22,232 nucleotides of DNA, from NCBI GenBank assembly GCA_013044365.1, contig JABEUP010000106.1, positions 1 to 22,232 of the forward strand, given 5' to 3'. The position numbers and the translations under genes are program-made. This DNA is from Acidimicrobiaceae bacterium. Its GTDB lineage: Bacteria > Actinomycetota > Acidimicrobiia > Acidimicrobiales > Acidimicrobiaceae. A model generated the notes under the pieces. It ran no database searches and was not told the DNA's origin. It saw only the letters and a list, made by a program, of their open reading frames with translations. Each line of letters opens with the position of its first letter. The first letter of the stretch is position 1. Of this stretch, positions 15,995 through 22,232 are shown piece after piece.

Positions 15995-16217
15995 GTGAAT
16001 TCTGAGATATAGCGATCAAGCCATACCGGGTTAGGCCAGGTCGAAGAGATTCGCTTCGCCGATTCTTCTTTGCGAGGCTTCAACTTCCGACGGGAGCCGT
16101 GGCAGGTCGCCGTCTAGCCAATCAGGAACTCCCTTCGCTACAACAAGGGTAGGATGTCAAAAATCAGGATTAATAAAATACCCAGGCAAGGTTTACCGGA
16201 TCCAAAGGTTGTTTCAG
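15995..16217 (+). promoter_or_regulatory. rseP-ispG gap with possible ispG promoter
   Basis: This gap of about 220 bases breaks the otherwise tight cluster. A TAAAAT box (16174-16179) is a reasonable -10, but its -35 is poor. AAAGG (16204-16208) would be the ispG ribosome site. A weak imperfect hairpin around 16042-16070 (GAAGAGATTCG with CGATTCTTC, then TTT) may end the rseP transcript. No small gene is supported. Confidence 0.25.
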
Positions 16218-17456
16218 ATGGCTAGACAGGTAGGGTTTTCCAGGCCGAGACGGGAGTCTCGGCAAATTATGGTCGGAAAAGTGCCGATTGGCGGTGGTGC
16301 GCAGGTCTCGGTTCAGTCGATGACTACTACGAAAACATCCGATGTCGAAGGTACTCTCTCCCAAATTTACGCTCTTTATGGAGCTGGCGCCGACATCGTT
16401 CGTTGCACTTGTAACGATTCTGAGGCCGCTGAGGGTCTGGCCAGCATTGTGCCCAGGTCGCCGGTCCCGATTGTGGCAGATATTCATTTCCACTATGAGA
16501 TGGCTTTGGCGGCTTTAGAGGCCGGGGTTGCTTGTTTGCGGCTTAATCCCGGGAACCTTCGAAAGCCCGAGGAGATCAAATTAGTGGCTTCAGAAGCAAA
16601 GGACCGCGGCGTGCCGATTCGGATTGGAGTCAACGCCGGTTCATTGCACCCGGATCTTTATAAGAAATATGGCGGTGCGGTTCCTGAGGCTCTGGTTGAG
16701 TCGGCACTTTACGAGCTTTCACTTTTTGGCGAGGTTGGATTCGAGGACGTGAAGATCTCGGTCAAGGCATCGAGCGTACCTTTGATGATCGAGTCCTACA
16801 GGATGCTGGCGGAAGCTACCGATGTCCCATTGCATCTTGGAGTCACCGAAGCAGGCCCCCCGCCGGCGGGACTTATAAAGGGCACCGCCGGTATCGCGGC
16901 GCTTTTAGCTGAGGGAATCGGAGACACAATTAGGTACTCATTGACTGCCGATCCGGTAGAAGAAGCCAAAGCGGGCAGGCAGCTTTTGGAAGCTCTTGGT
17001 CTCAGGGAGCGGGTGGGACTAGATCTTATCGCCTGTCCTAGCTGCGGGAGAACTGAAATCGACGTAATTGCGGTTGCCAGCAAGGTTCAAAATGCGATGG
17101 AGAAGTTGAACCTGCCTATTCAGGTGGCGGTTATGGGTTGTGTGGTAAACGGGCCAGGTGAGGCACGCGAGGCCGATTTGGGGATAGCGGCTGGGAAGCA
17201 TAAGGGTCACCTGTTCATAAAGGGAAAAATCGTCAGGGTGGTTCCAGAAGACCGGATGGTGGAGGAACTGATCCAAGAGGCTCAAAATCTAGTTAGAGAA
17301 GGCGTAGAGGCACGACTTGCGGCAGCGGACGAAAATGCATCCAGGGAGGCCGAGCTTGATCGGGCCGAGCTTTTGCAATTGAAGGGATCAGATGTTAATA
17401 ACGCAGAGTCAAAGGTCAATTTGATACGCAAGCGTTTGGCAGACGAGGGCGATTAA
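16218..17456 (+). CDS. ispG: 4-hydroxy-3-methylbut-2-enyl diphosphate synthase (flavodoxin/ferredoxin type)
   Basis: The 412-residue protein has the TIM-barrel part (VSVQSMTTTKTSDV, then ADIVRCTCND, PIVADIHFHYEMAL, LRLNPGN, IRIGVNAGSL, LHLGVTEAG) and the C-terminal iron-sulfur domain. The three [4Fe-4S] cysteines are C273, C276 and C308, with the glutamate ligand E315 in NGPGEA. It reduces the cyclic MEcPP to HMBPP, the penultimate MEP-pathway step. ATG 16218 is chosen over TTG 16209 because AAAGG (16204-16208) is nine bases before the ATG but directly abuts the TTG. After the usual end it has about 45 extra residues rich in Glu, Ala and Arg, likely helical or coiled, with no known role. It lies downstream of dxr and rseP and upstream of proS. 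Confidence 0.97.
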   Translation: MARQVGFSRPRRESRQIMVGKVPIGGGAQVSVQSMTTTKTSDVEGTLSQIYALYGAGADIVRCTCNDSEAAEGLASIVPRSPVPIVADIHFHYEMALAALEAGVACLRLNPGNLRKPEEIKLVASEAKDRGVPIRIGVNAGSLHPDLYKKYGGAVPEALVESALYELSLFGEVGFEDVKISVKASSVPLMIESYRMLAEATDVPLHLGVTEAGPPPAGLIKGTAGIAALLAEGIGDTIRYSLTADPVEEAKAGRQLLEALGLRERVGLDLIACPSCGRTEIDVIAVASKVQNAMEKLNLPIQVAVMGCVVNGPGEAREADLGIAAGKHKGHLFIKGKIVRVVPEDRMVEELIQEAQNLVREGVEARLAAADENASREAELDRAELLQLKGSDVNNAESKVNLIRKRLADEGD

Positions 17457-17548
17457 ACCAATCGGATTCTTCCGGTTTGTGTCCGTTTCAATCTGGATTT
17501 GTGTAATTTGGCCGTTAGGGCCAGTCTCAAAGCAAATAGCCTTTACGC

Positions 17549-19252
17549 ATGCGTATGACAAGGTTAGCTTTGAAGACCCAAAGGGAGGCCCCGGCGGATG
17601 CCGAAGCGGTTTCACATCAGCTGTTGATAAGGGCTGGCTATATTCGGCGGTTGGCTTCGGGAGTTTATAGTTTCCTGCCGCTTGGAATAAGAGTGTTGGC
17701 CAAGCTCAATCAGATTGTCCGTGAGGAGCTTGACGCTGCAGGCGCCCAAGAACTCCTGCTTCCCGCACTTCACCCGGTTGAGTTGTGGGAGCAAACCGGC
17801 AGGCTCAGAACCATGTCTGATGTACTGATGACAGTTGAAGTAAAGGGTGGATCATTCGTGTTGGGTCCAACCCACGAGGAGGCGGTGATCGCCACTGTTT
17901 CGCCAGATCTTGAGTCTTATAGGGATCTACCTGTAACGGTGTACCAGATTCAGACTAAGTTTCGCGACGAGGCCCGGCCGAGATTTGGTTTGATGAGGAC
18001 GAGAGAGTTCATTATGGCTGACGCCTACTCGTTTGACATGTCTGCCGAAGCCATGAAGATCTCTTACGGTCGGATGTATCAGGCTTACTTGAACATTTTT
18101 GACCGTTGTGATCTTCCTTATATACCAGTGGAGGCCGATTCAGGGGCTATCGGCGGTGACGTCAATCACGAGTTCATGGTGTCTTCACCGATTGGGGAGG
18201 ATCATTTCGCCCAGTGTCCGAAGTGTGGTTACGCCGCCAATATCGAAGCAGCGAAGCGGGGAGAGGGTGTTCGGAATAGGTCTGATGTCCCAGCGGAGAA
18301 AATGGAAGTACACGCCACTCCTGGTGCCAGCAGTATCAAAGATGTGGTTAATGCCTTCAGGTCGGCAGGATTTGAAATCGACAGTTCGGCTTTGCTGAAA
18401 TCGTTGGCGTTCAAAGATGAGAATGATGATGTGACGCTGATTCTGGTGCCGGGAGACCGGGATGTCAGGGTTCCTTCAGGCCTTATACCGTTGAGCGATG
18501 ACGATTTCGAGTCCAATTCGTTCCTGTTTAAAGGGTTCATCGGACCAATGGGTATGACTGACCAGGGGGTCAAAGTCCTGGCGGACTTCTCTGTAGCTGA
18601 GCGGGCAAGTTGGTTTAGCGGTGCCAATCTGGAAGGCCATCACGTGTCCAATGCCGTATTGGATAGGGATTTTGCGGTGGATCAAGTTGGCTCTTTTGCA
18701 GTGGTTGCCGAAGGAGATCCATGTCCTAACTGCGGAGAAATGCTTTCCCTGGTTCGTTCTGTAGAAGTAGGGCATACGTTCCAACTTGGGCATTCATACT
18801 CGAACAAGATCCCATATGCCACCTTCAAGGCCGAGGATGGAACCGACCAAAAGTATTGGATGGGCTGTTATGGAATAGGGATGAGCCGTCTTCCGGCAGC
18901 AATTGCGGAGCATTTCCATGACTCGGACGGGTTGCGCTGGCCCAGAAGCGTGGCGCCTTATCAGGTGGAGTTGGTGACAATCACCCCGGGCAGGGCGCCG
19001 GAAGCGGTCGCGTTTGCAGATGACATCTATCGGCAGCTCTGGGAAATGGGCGTGGAAGTGCTTTATGACGACCGGGATCTGGCGCCGGGAGTGAAGTTTG
19101 CCGATGCGGATCTAATTGGAATCCCCACTATCGCAATTATTGGGCAGCGTGGTATTGCCAACGGCGTTATTGAGGTAAAAGACAGATTTAGCGGGGACCG
19201 CGTCGAGGTCAGAGTCCCCGAAATTGTGGAATATCTCCGAAATTGTGGTTGA
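17549..19252 (+). CDS. proS: prolyl-tRNA synthetase (bacterial type with editing insert)
   Basis: The 567-residue class II synthetase charges tRNA-Pro. It begins with the typical LKTQREAPADAEAVSHQLL and GYIRRLASGVYSFLPLG. Motif 2 is FRDEARPRFGLMRTREFIMA, and motif 3 contains GCYGIGMSRLPAAIAE. The insertion between them (about residues 225-400) corresponds to the bacterial INS domain that hydrolyses mischarged Ala-tRNA-Pro. The length and the C-terminal anticodon-binding domain (YQVELVTITPG... to the end) fit bacterial ProS. CPKCGY and CPNCGE flank the insert and could bind zinc. ATG 17549 gives the family's usual MRM-type start. No ribosome site is visible within 20 bases, unusual for this window. 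It ends 211 bases before rimP. Confidence 0.97.
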   Translation: MRMTRLALKTQREAPADAEAVSHQLLIRAGYIRRLASGVYSFLPLGIRVLAKLNQIVREELDAAGAQELLLPALHPVELWEQTGRLRTMSDVLMTVEVKGGSFVLGPTHEEAVIATVSPDLESYRDLPVTVYQIQTKFRDEARPRFGLMRTREFIMADAYSFDMSAEAMKISYGRMYQAYLNIFDRCDLPYIPVEADSGAIGGDVNHEFMVSSPIGEDHFAQCPKCGYAANIEAAKRGEGVRNRSDVPAEKMEVHATPGASSIKDVVNAFRSAGFEIDSSALLKSLAFKDENDDVTLILVPGDRDVRVPSGLIPLSDDDFESNSFLFKGFIGPMGMTDQGVKVLADFSVAERASWFSGANLEGHHVSNAVLDRDFAVDQVGSFAVVAEGDPCPNCGEMLSLVRSVEVGHTFQLGHSYSNKIPYATFKAEDGTDQKYWMGCYGIGMSRLPAAIAEHFHDSDGLRWPRSVAPYQVELVTITPGRAPEAVAFADDIYRQLWEMGVEVLYDDRDLAPGVKFADADLIGIPTIAIIGQRGIANGVIEVKDRFSGDRVEVRVPEIVEYLRNCG

Positions 19253-19303
19253 TAACTGGTAAAAGTATTTAATTTGTAGGATTTTCTAATGCTCGATTCA
19301 TAC

Positions 19304-19331
19304 TTCCATCGGTAAAGTTTTCGCCTATACT
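19304..19331 (+). promoter_or_regulatory. likely promoter of the rimP-nusA-infB operon
   Basis: TATACT (19326-19331) matches the -10 consensus at five of six bases and is preceded after 16 bases by TTCCAT (19304-19309), a weak -35. Transcription would begin near A19338, placing two hairpins in a leader of about 125 bases before rimP. The distance from proS and the operon boundary support a promoter here. Confidence 0.4.
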
Positions 19332-19341
19332 TATTGCAAAG

Positions 19342-19376
19342 GCTCTTACTGGTCGTTCCAGGCTGGACCCAAGAGT
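19342..19376 (+). promoter_or_regulatory. stem-loop in the rimP leader with alternative pairings
   Basis: GCTCTT (19342-19347) pairs with AAGAGT (19371-19376, one G-T wobble). Within it, CCAG (19358-19361) can pair with either CTGG at 19349-19352 or CTGG at 19363-19366, and GGTC (19351-19354) can pair with GACC (19366-19369). Such mutually exclusive pairings just before a terminator hairpin are typical of attenuation leaders, but no function is shown. Confidence 0.35.
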
Positions 19377-19398
19377 TACATTTGGTAATGCTATTGAT

Positions 19399-19425
19399 AA
19401 AGCGTGGGCGTCTAGCCCGCGCTTT
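19399..19425 (+). terminator. terminator hairpin in the rimP leader, candidate attenuator
   Basis: AAAGCGTGGGC (19399-19409) pairs with GCCCGCGCTTT (19415-19425), an 11-bp stem with one wobble and the loop GTCTA. The run TTTT (19423-19426) and TGTATCTCT follow, a short T tract. It could end the proS transcript or, if the promoter at 19326 is right, act as an attenuator for rimP-nusA-infB. A leader ending in a terminator is known upstream of rimP in gamma-proteobacteria (the rimP leader). Confidence 0.65.
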
Positions 19426-19463
19426 TGTATCTCTATGATGTATGGATTTTAGAGGAGGTGGAA

Positions 19464-20030
19464 GTGTTGGCACAGAAAATCGAGGACAGGTTGAGGGAAG
19501 TTGCCGAGTCAGAACTGGCTGATCAGGGGCTGGAAATATTAGATATAGAACTTAAAGGCGGTTCTCTGCGTGTCACCCTCGACAGTGAAACCTCTCTCGA
19601 CTTGGATCGGGTTTCAAAAGCCTCGCACCTGATCTCGCGATTAATCGATGATTCAGTTGAGTTCGATGATATGGGGCAGTTCACTTTGGAAGTTTCCAGC
19701 CCTGGTCTTGAAAGGCTTCTTAGGACTGAAGCTCATTTCAGGAGATTTATCGGTTCCAAGGTTATTGTGAAAACGAAGCCGGAATATTCCGGGCCTAGAC
19801 GCTTTGGCGGAGTTATAAAAAGTGTGGGCGAAGGTTCAATAACGTTGCAGCTTGACGACCCTTCGGCGGGACTTGGCCCTGAGATGGAAGTCAGGATAAT
19901 TGAGATTGAAAGAGCGCACACACTATTTGAATGGGGCTCGCCCAAGTCCGCCAAGGCTAAATCAGGTAGCGGATCCAAGCAGGCAAGCAATAAGACTAAT
20001 TTGACGGCGAACAAGATAGCGAAAGACTGA
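19464..20030 (+). CDS. rimP: ribosome maturation factor RimP
   Basis: The 188-residue protein has the RimP layout: an N-terminal alpha/beta domain (LEILDIELKGGSLRVTLDSE, then LDRVSKASHLISRLID), the motif FTLEVSSPGLERLL (about 67-80) and a C-terminal Sm-like beta barrel (SKVIVKTK, FGGVIKSVGEGSITLQL). It assists late 30S assembly. The final 30 residues are Lys/Ser/Ala/Asn-rich and probably disordered. The start is GTG 19464, or TTG 19467 right after it. The strong AGGAGG (19453-19458) rules out earlier in-frame codons such as TTG 19425, which lies inside the terminator hairpin. It is the first gene of the rimP-nusA-rnpM-infB operon, with eight bases to the nusA ATG. Confidence 0.93.
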   Translation: MLAQKIEDRLREVAESELADQGLEILDIELKGGSLRVTLDSETSLDLDRVSKASHLISRLIDDSVEFDDMGQFTLEVSSPGLERLLRTEAHFRRFIGSKVIVKTKPEYSGPRRFGGVIKSVGEGSITLQLDDPSAGLGPEMEVRIIEIERAHTLFEWGSPKSAKAKSGSGSKQASNKTNLTANKIAKD

Positions 20031-20038
20031 GGGACGTG

Positions 20039-21148
20039 ATGGCCAAGACAAATTTTGACTTTCTAGAGGCACTGCAGATGATCGCCAATGACAAAGGCAT
20101 CTCTGTGGATACGCTTTTGGACTCCCTGGCTAACGCATTGGTGGCTGCCTATAAGAGACGGCCTGATTCGGCGGAGGAGGCTGTCGTTACCATAGATCCC
20201 GATACGGGAGAGATTCGAGTATTTGGTCAAGAACTCGATGATGAGGGGAATGTCGTTAGAGAGTGGGACGATACTCCTAAGGACTTCGGTCGAATTGCCG
20301 CACAAACAGCCAAGCAGGTCATGCTGCAAAGGATCAGGGAAGCCGAGCGGGACCTGAAGTACGAGGAGTACGTTGGAAGGGAAGGCGACGTTGTCACCGG
20401 CATAATTCAGCAAAGTGATAACCGCTACACCCTGTTGGATCTTGGAAAAGTCGAGGCGCTTCTCCCACAGCAGGAGCAGGTTCCATTCGAGCGTTATGAA
20501 CATGGGGCTAGAGTAAAGGCATACATCGTTGAGGTAAGAAAGACCAACAAAGGTCCTCAGATTGTAGTATCGAGGACCCATCCCGGTCTCATCAAAAGAT
20601 TGTTTGAACTGGAAGTTCCGGAGATCAACTCTGGAATAGTTGAAATTAAAGCGGCGGCCCGGGAGCCGGGCCATCGTACCAAGATAGCTGTGTGGTCGAA
20701 CGACGTAAATGTCGACCCGGTTGGTGCTTGCGTAGGCGCAAGGGGTGCCCGGGTTCGGATGATTACAAACGAATTGCGCGGCGAAAAGGTTGATATCGTT
20801 CCTTTTTCTGAGGATCCCGCCGAATTTGTGCAGCGGGCACTTCAGCCTGCAAAGGTCAAGGATGTAAGGCTTGATACAGTAAGTGGCTCCGCCACTGTCA
20901 TTGTGGATGACTACCAGCTCTCACTCGCAATAGGGAAAGAGGGCCAGAATGCCCGTCTGGCCGCGCGTTTGACCGGATGGCGGATTGACATCAAGTCAGA
21001 GAGCGAAATTGCCGCTGAGGATAGTGGCTATGCTCAGGAATGGGCGGAAGGTGAATGGGTGGACAACGGCTCGGGCGAACTGGTTTGGCATCCTGCAGAA
21101 GGCGGAGAGGAGATAACAGCTTCTGATTACCAGGCTGATCAGGATTAG
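20039..21148 (+). CDS. nusA: transcription termination/antitermination protein NusA
   Basis: The 369-residue protein contains an RNA-polymerase-binding N-terminal domain (about 1-110, with DFGRIAAQTAKQVMLQRIREAE), an S1 domain (about 115-185, EGDVVTGIIQQ...YTLLDLGKVEALLP), and two KH domains, with GACVGARGARVRMITNEL in the first and AIGKEGQNARLAARLTGW in the second. It ends with an acidic tail that includes two tryptophan-bearing segments; the C-terminal AR repeats of E. coli NusA are absent, as in most bacteria. It modulates pausing, termination and antitermination, and autoregulates its operon in E. coli. ATG 20039 follows GAGGGA by a few bases; GTG 20036 is a close alternative. rnpM follows after ten bases. 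Confidence 0.96.
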   Translation: MAKTNFDFLEALQMIANDKGISVDTLLDSLANALVAAYKRRPDSAEEAVVTIDPDTGEIRVFGQELDDEGNVVREWDDTPKDFGRIAAQTAKQVMLQRIREAERDLKYEEYVGREGDVVTGIIQQSDNRYTLLDLGKVEALLPQQEQVPFERYEHGARVKAYIVEVRKTNKGPQIVVSRTHPGLIKRLFELEVPEINSGIVEIKAAAREPGHRTKIAVWSNDVNVDPVGACVGARGARVRMITNELRGEKVDIVPFSEDPAEFVQRALQPAKVKDVRLDTVSGSATVIVDDYQLSLAIGKEGQNARLAARLTGWRIDIKSESEIAAEDSGYAQEWAEGEWVDNGSGELVWHPAEGGEEITASDYQADQD

Positions 21149-21158
21149 GTTTAATCTG

Positions 21159-21410
21159 GTGATACCGGAGCGAACTTGTATCGGGTGCCGCACAAAACGG
21201 TCAGCAAACGAGATGGTAAGAGTTTGTCAGAGTGACGGCCAACTAAGAATTTCTGCTGATTCCAAGGGTCGTGGAACTTGGATCTGCAGAGACAAAAGCT
21301 GTTTCAAGGACGCGATGACAAAGGGAAAACTCGAGCGGGCTCTGAGAGTCAAATCACTGCCGGATGGGCAAAAGCAATTATCAAGCATATGTGAGGTGCT
21401 GGGCTTCTAG
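21159..21410 (+). CDS. rnpM: YlxR/RnpM family RNA-binding protein (DUF448)
   Basis: The 83-residue protein has the family's opening RTCIGCRTKRSANEMVRV (5-22), then SADSKGRGTWICRDKSCFKDAM, giving the pattern of paired cysteines and a GRG(T/A)W.C turn. Members occur between nusA and infB in many bacteria, and the Bacillus protein has been reported to bind and modulate RNase P. It starts with GTG 21159, ten bases after the nusA stop, with only a weak AGG upstream, so translation is probably coupled to nusA. The usual partner ylxQ is absent. The length is close to the family norm of about 90. Confidence 0.9.
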   Translation: MIPERTCIGCRTKRSANEMVRVCQSDGQLRISADSKGRGTWICRDKSCFKDAMTKGKLERALRVKSLPDGQKQLSSICEVLGF

Positions 21411-21561
21411 GATAGATATTCGGAAGTTTCGGTTGTTGGTATATTCACCACGGTAAATTTGTATTTTCTATGCATTGTCATAGTGTGGTTTGGTTTGTGG
21501 TAAGTCTGGGTGTCAAGATGTCATGGCTGTTTTATGGCCAAGGAGAGGACTGAGTTAGAGG
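21411..21561 (+). promoter_or_regulatory. infB leader region
   Basis: These 151 T/G-rich bases separate rnpM from infB. CTATG (21468-21472) and CATAG (21479-21483) form a perfect 5-bp hairpin, extendable outwards by ACCAC (21447-21451) with GTGGT (21485-21489). AGGAGAGG (21541-21548) is the probable infB ribosome site but lies 13 bases from the TTG start, farther than normal; AGAGG (21557-21561) touches the start itself. A separate infB promoter is possible but not identified. Confidence 0.3.
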
Positions 21562-22232
21562 TTGGCTAAGAGAATCAGGGTTTATGAGCTAGCGAAGGAG
21601 CTAGGACTAACCAATAAGGAGGCTTTAGATCTTTGCGTTGCGCTTGGGATTGGTGTTAAGAGCCACTCTTCAAGCATCGAGGATGCGCAGGCAGATCGAG
21701 CGCGGAGAAAAGCCGAACGTGAGGGGATGGTCCGCGCAGAGCAGCCCCAGGAAGAACCCACGGAGCCGCCAAAAAAGCAGGATTCATCTGCCGTGTCACA
21801 ACCAAGAACATCTAGCGCCACTACAGTTGTTTCGGGATCTCCCGCTAAAGCGGAGGGTAAGATTCCAGAGGGTGTTCCTCATCATCAGAGGTCTGTTTCA
21901 GAAAGACCTGAGGCTTCAGATGCTTCAAAACAGCCACGACTAAATGATTCAGGTGCTAATCAAGTACGCAGGCCTGCTCCAGTGCCGCCTAAACCATTAC
22001 AGGGTCAGCCATCCCAGGCCCCTAGAATCGGCCCGCGACCCGAGGGACAACGTAATGATAGAGACCGTGCTGAAAGAGGAAGCGACCGGAACAGGTCCAA
22101 TGAGCGTCCTACCGATCAGCGCAGTGTTAATGGGGTAAGTAATTCAAGTACCGGTACGGGGCATGGCACCGCGAAGGATTCGACCCGGGCTGTGCGACCA
22201 CCGATGTCGGCAACAGGACGTCCGATTCCGCC
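21562..22232 (+). CDS. infB: translation initiation factor IF-2, N-terminal part (cut by window end)
   Basis: The frame is open for 223 codons to the window edge. It begins with the IF-2 N-terminal domain (KRIRVYELAKELGLTNKEAL, then ALGIGVKSHSSSIED, residues about 3-42). A long charged linker rich in Arg, Pro, Gln and Ser follows, as in actinobacterial IF-2. The GTPase and fMet-tRNA-binding domains lie beyond the window. TTG 21562 is the only plausible start: a stop lies two codons upstream in frame and the conserved domain begins at once. IF-2 places initiator tRNA on the 30S subunit and promotes subunit joining. Its place after nusA and rnpM is the usual one. Confidence 0.95.
   Translation, partial: MAKRIRVYELAKELGLTNKEALDLCVALGIGVKSHSSSIEDAQADRARRKAEREGMVRAEQPQEEPTEPPKKQDSSAVSQPRTSSATTVVSGSPAKAEGKIPEGVPHHQRSVSERPEASDASKQPRLNDSGANQVRRPAPVPPKPLQGQPSQAPRIGPRPEGQRNDRDRAERGSDRNRSNERPTDQRSVNGVSNSSTGTGHGTAKDSTRAVRPPMSATGRPIP

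Noticed and set aside
1..22232. CRISPR arrays, rRNA, prophage, toxin-antitoxin or defence modules
   Set aside because: No repeated spacer pattern, rRNA segment, phage gene or recognisable defence domain was seen; the XerC-type recombinase is the housekeeping one by context.

Overview
The window is a stretch of chromosome from an actinobacterium of moderate G+C content (about half G+C by eye). The order xerC, rpsB, tsf, pyrH, frr, cdsA, dxr, rseP, ispG, proS, rimP, nusA, rnpM, infB is the conserved actinobacterial translation and isoprenoid cluster. The moderate base composition, frequent TTG starts and a globin-coupled sensor would suit an Acidimicrobiia-type lineage, but that placement is inference.

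Positions 1-3529 are accessory and partly decayed. On the minus strand they hold a globin-coupled sensor gene broken by a frameshift inside its GAF domain and running off the left edge, a DUF1801 protein, and a hemolysin III/TrhA membrane protein. A stretch of about 870 bases upstream of the ammonium transporter has no intact gene, but holds what looks like the N-terminal stub of an ISAs1-type transposase. Positions 3530-4819 encode an ammonium transporter in which the first histidine of the twin-His pore pair is replaced by glutamate. Facing it at 4966-7230 is a large FUSC-family membrane protein, preceded by a possible leaderless 38-codon ORF that overlaps its start by ATGA.

From 7447 to the right edge everything reads on the plus strand and is core. 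It holds the XerC recombinase; ribosomal protein S2 and EF-Ts; a tight block of UMP kinase, ribosome recycling factor, CDP-diglyceride synthetase (with an unusual 250-residue polar N-terminal extension), DXP reductoisomerase and the RseP/S2P site-2 protease; IspG; prolyl-tRNA synthetase; and then the rimP-nusA-rnpM-infB transcription/translation operon, with infB cut by the window end. Dxr and IspG are two steps of the MEP isoprenoid pathway, CdsA supplies CDP-diacylglycerol for phospholipids, and the rest serve translation or transcription elongation.

The best regulatory candidates are a structured leader with an 11-bp terminator hairpin between a likely promoter and rimP, and a nested stem-loop just upstream of rpsB. 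No CRISPR array, rRNA, tRNA or intact mobile element was found, and no clearly new multi-gene system. The items most worth following up are the frameshifted sensor, the Glu-type Amt pore, the CdsA extension and the two leaders.
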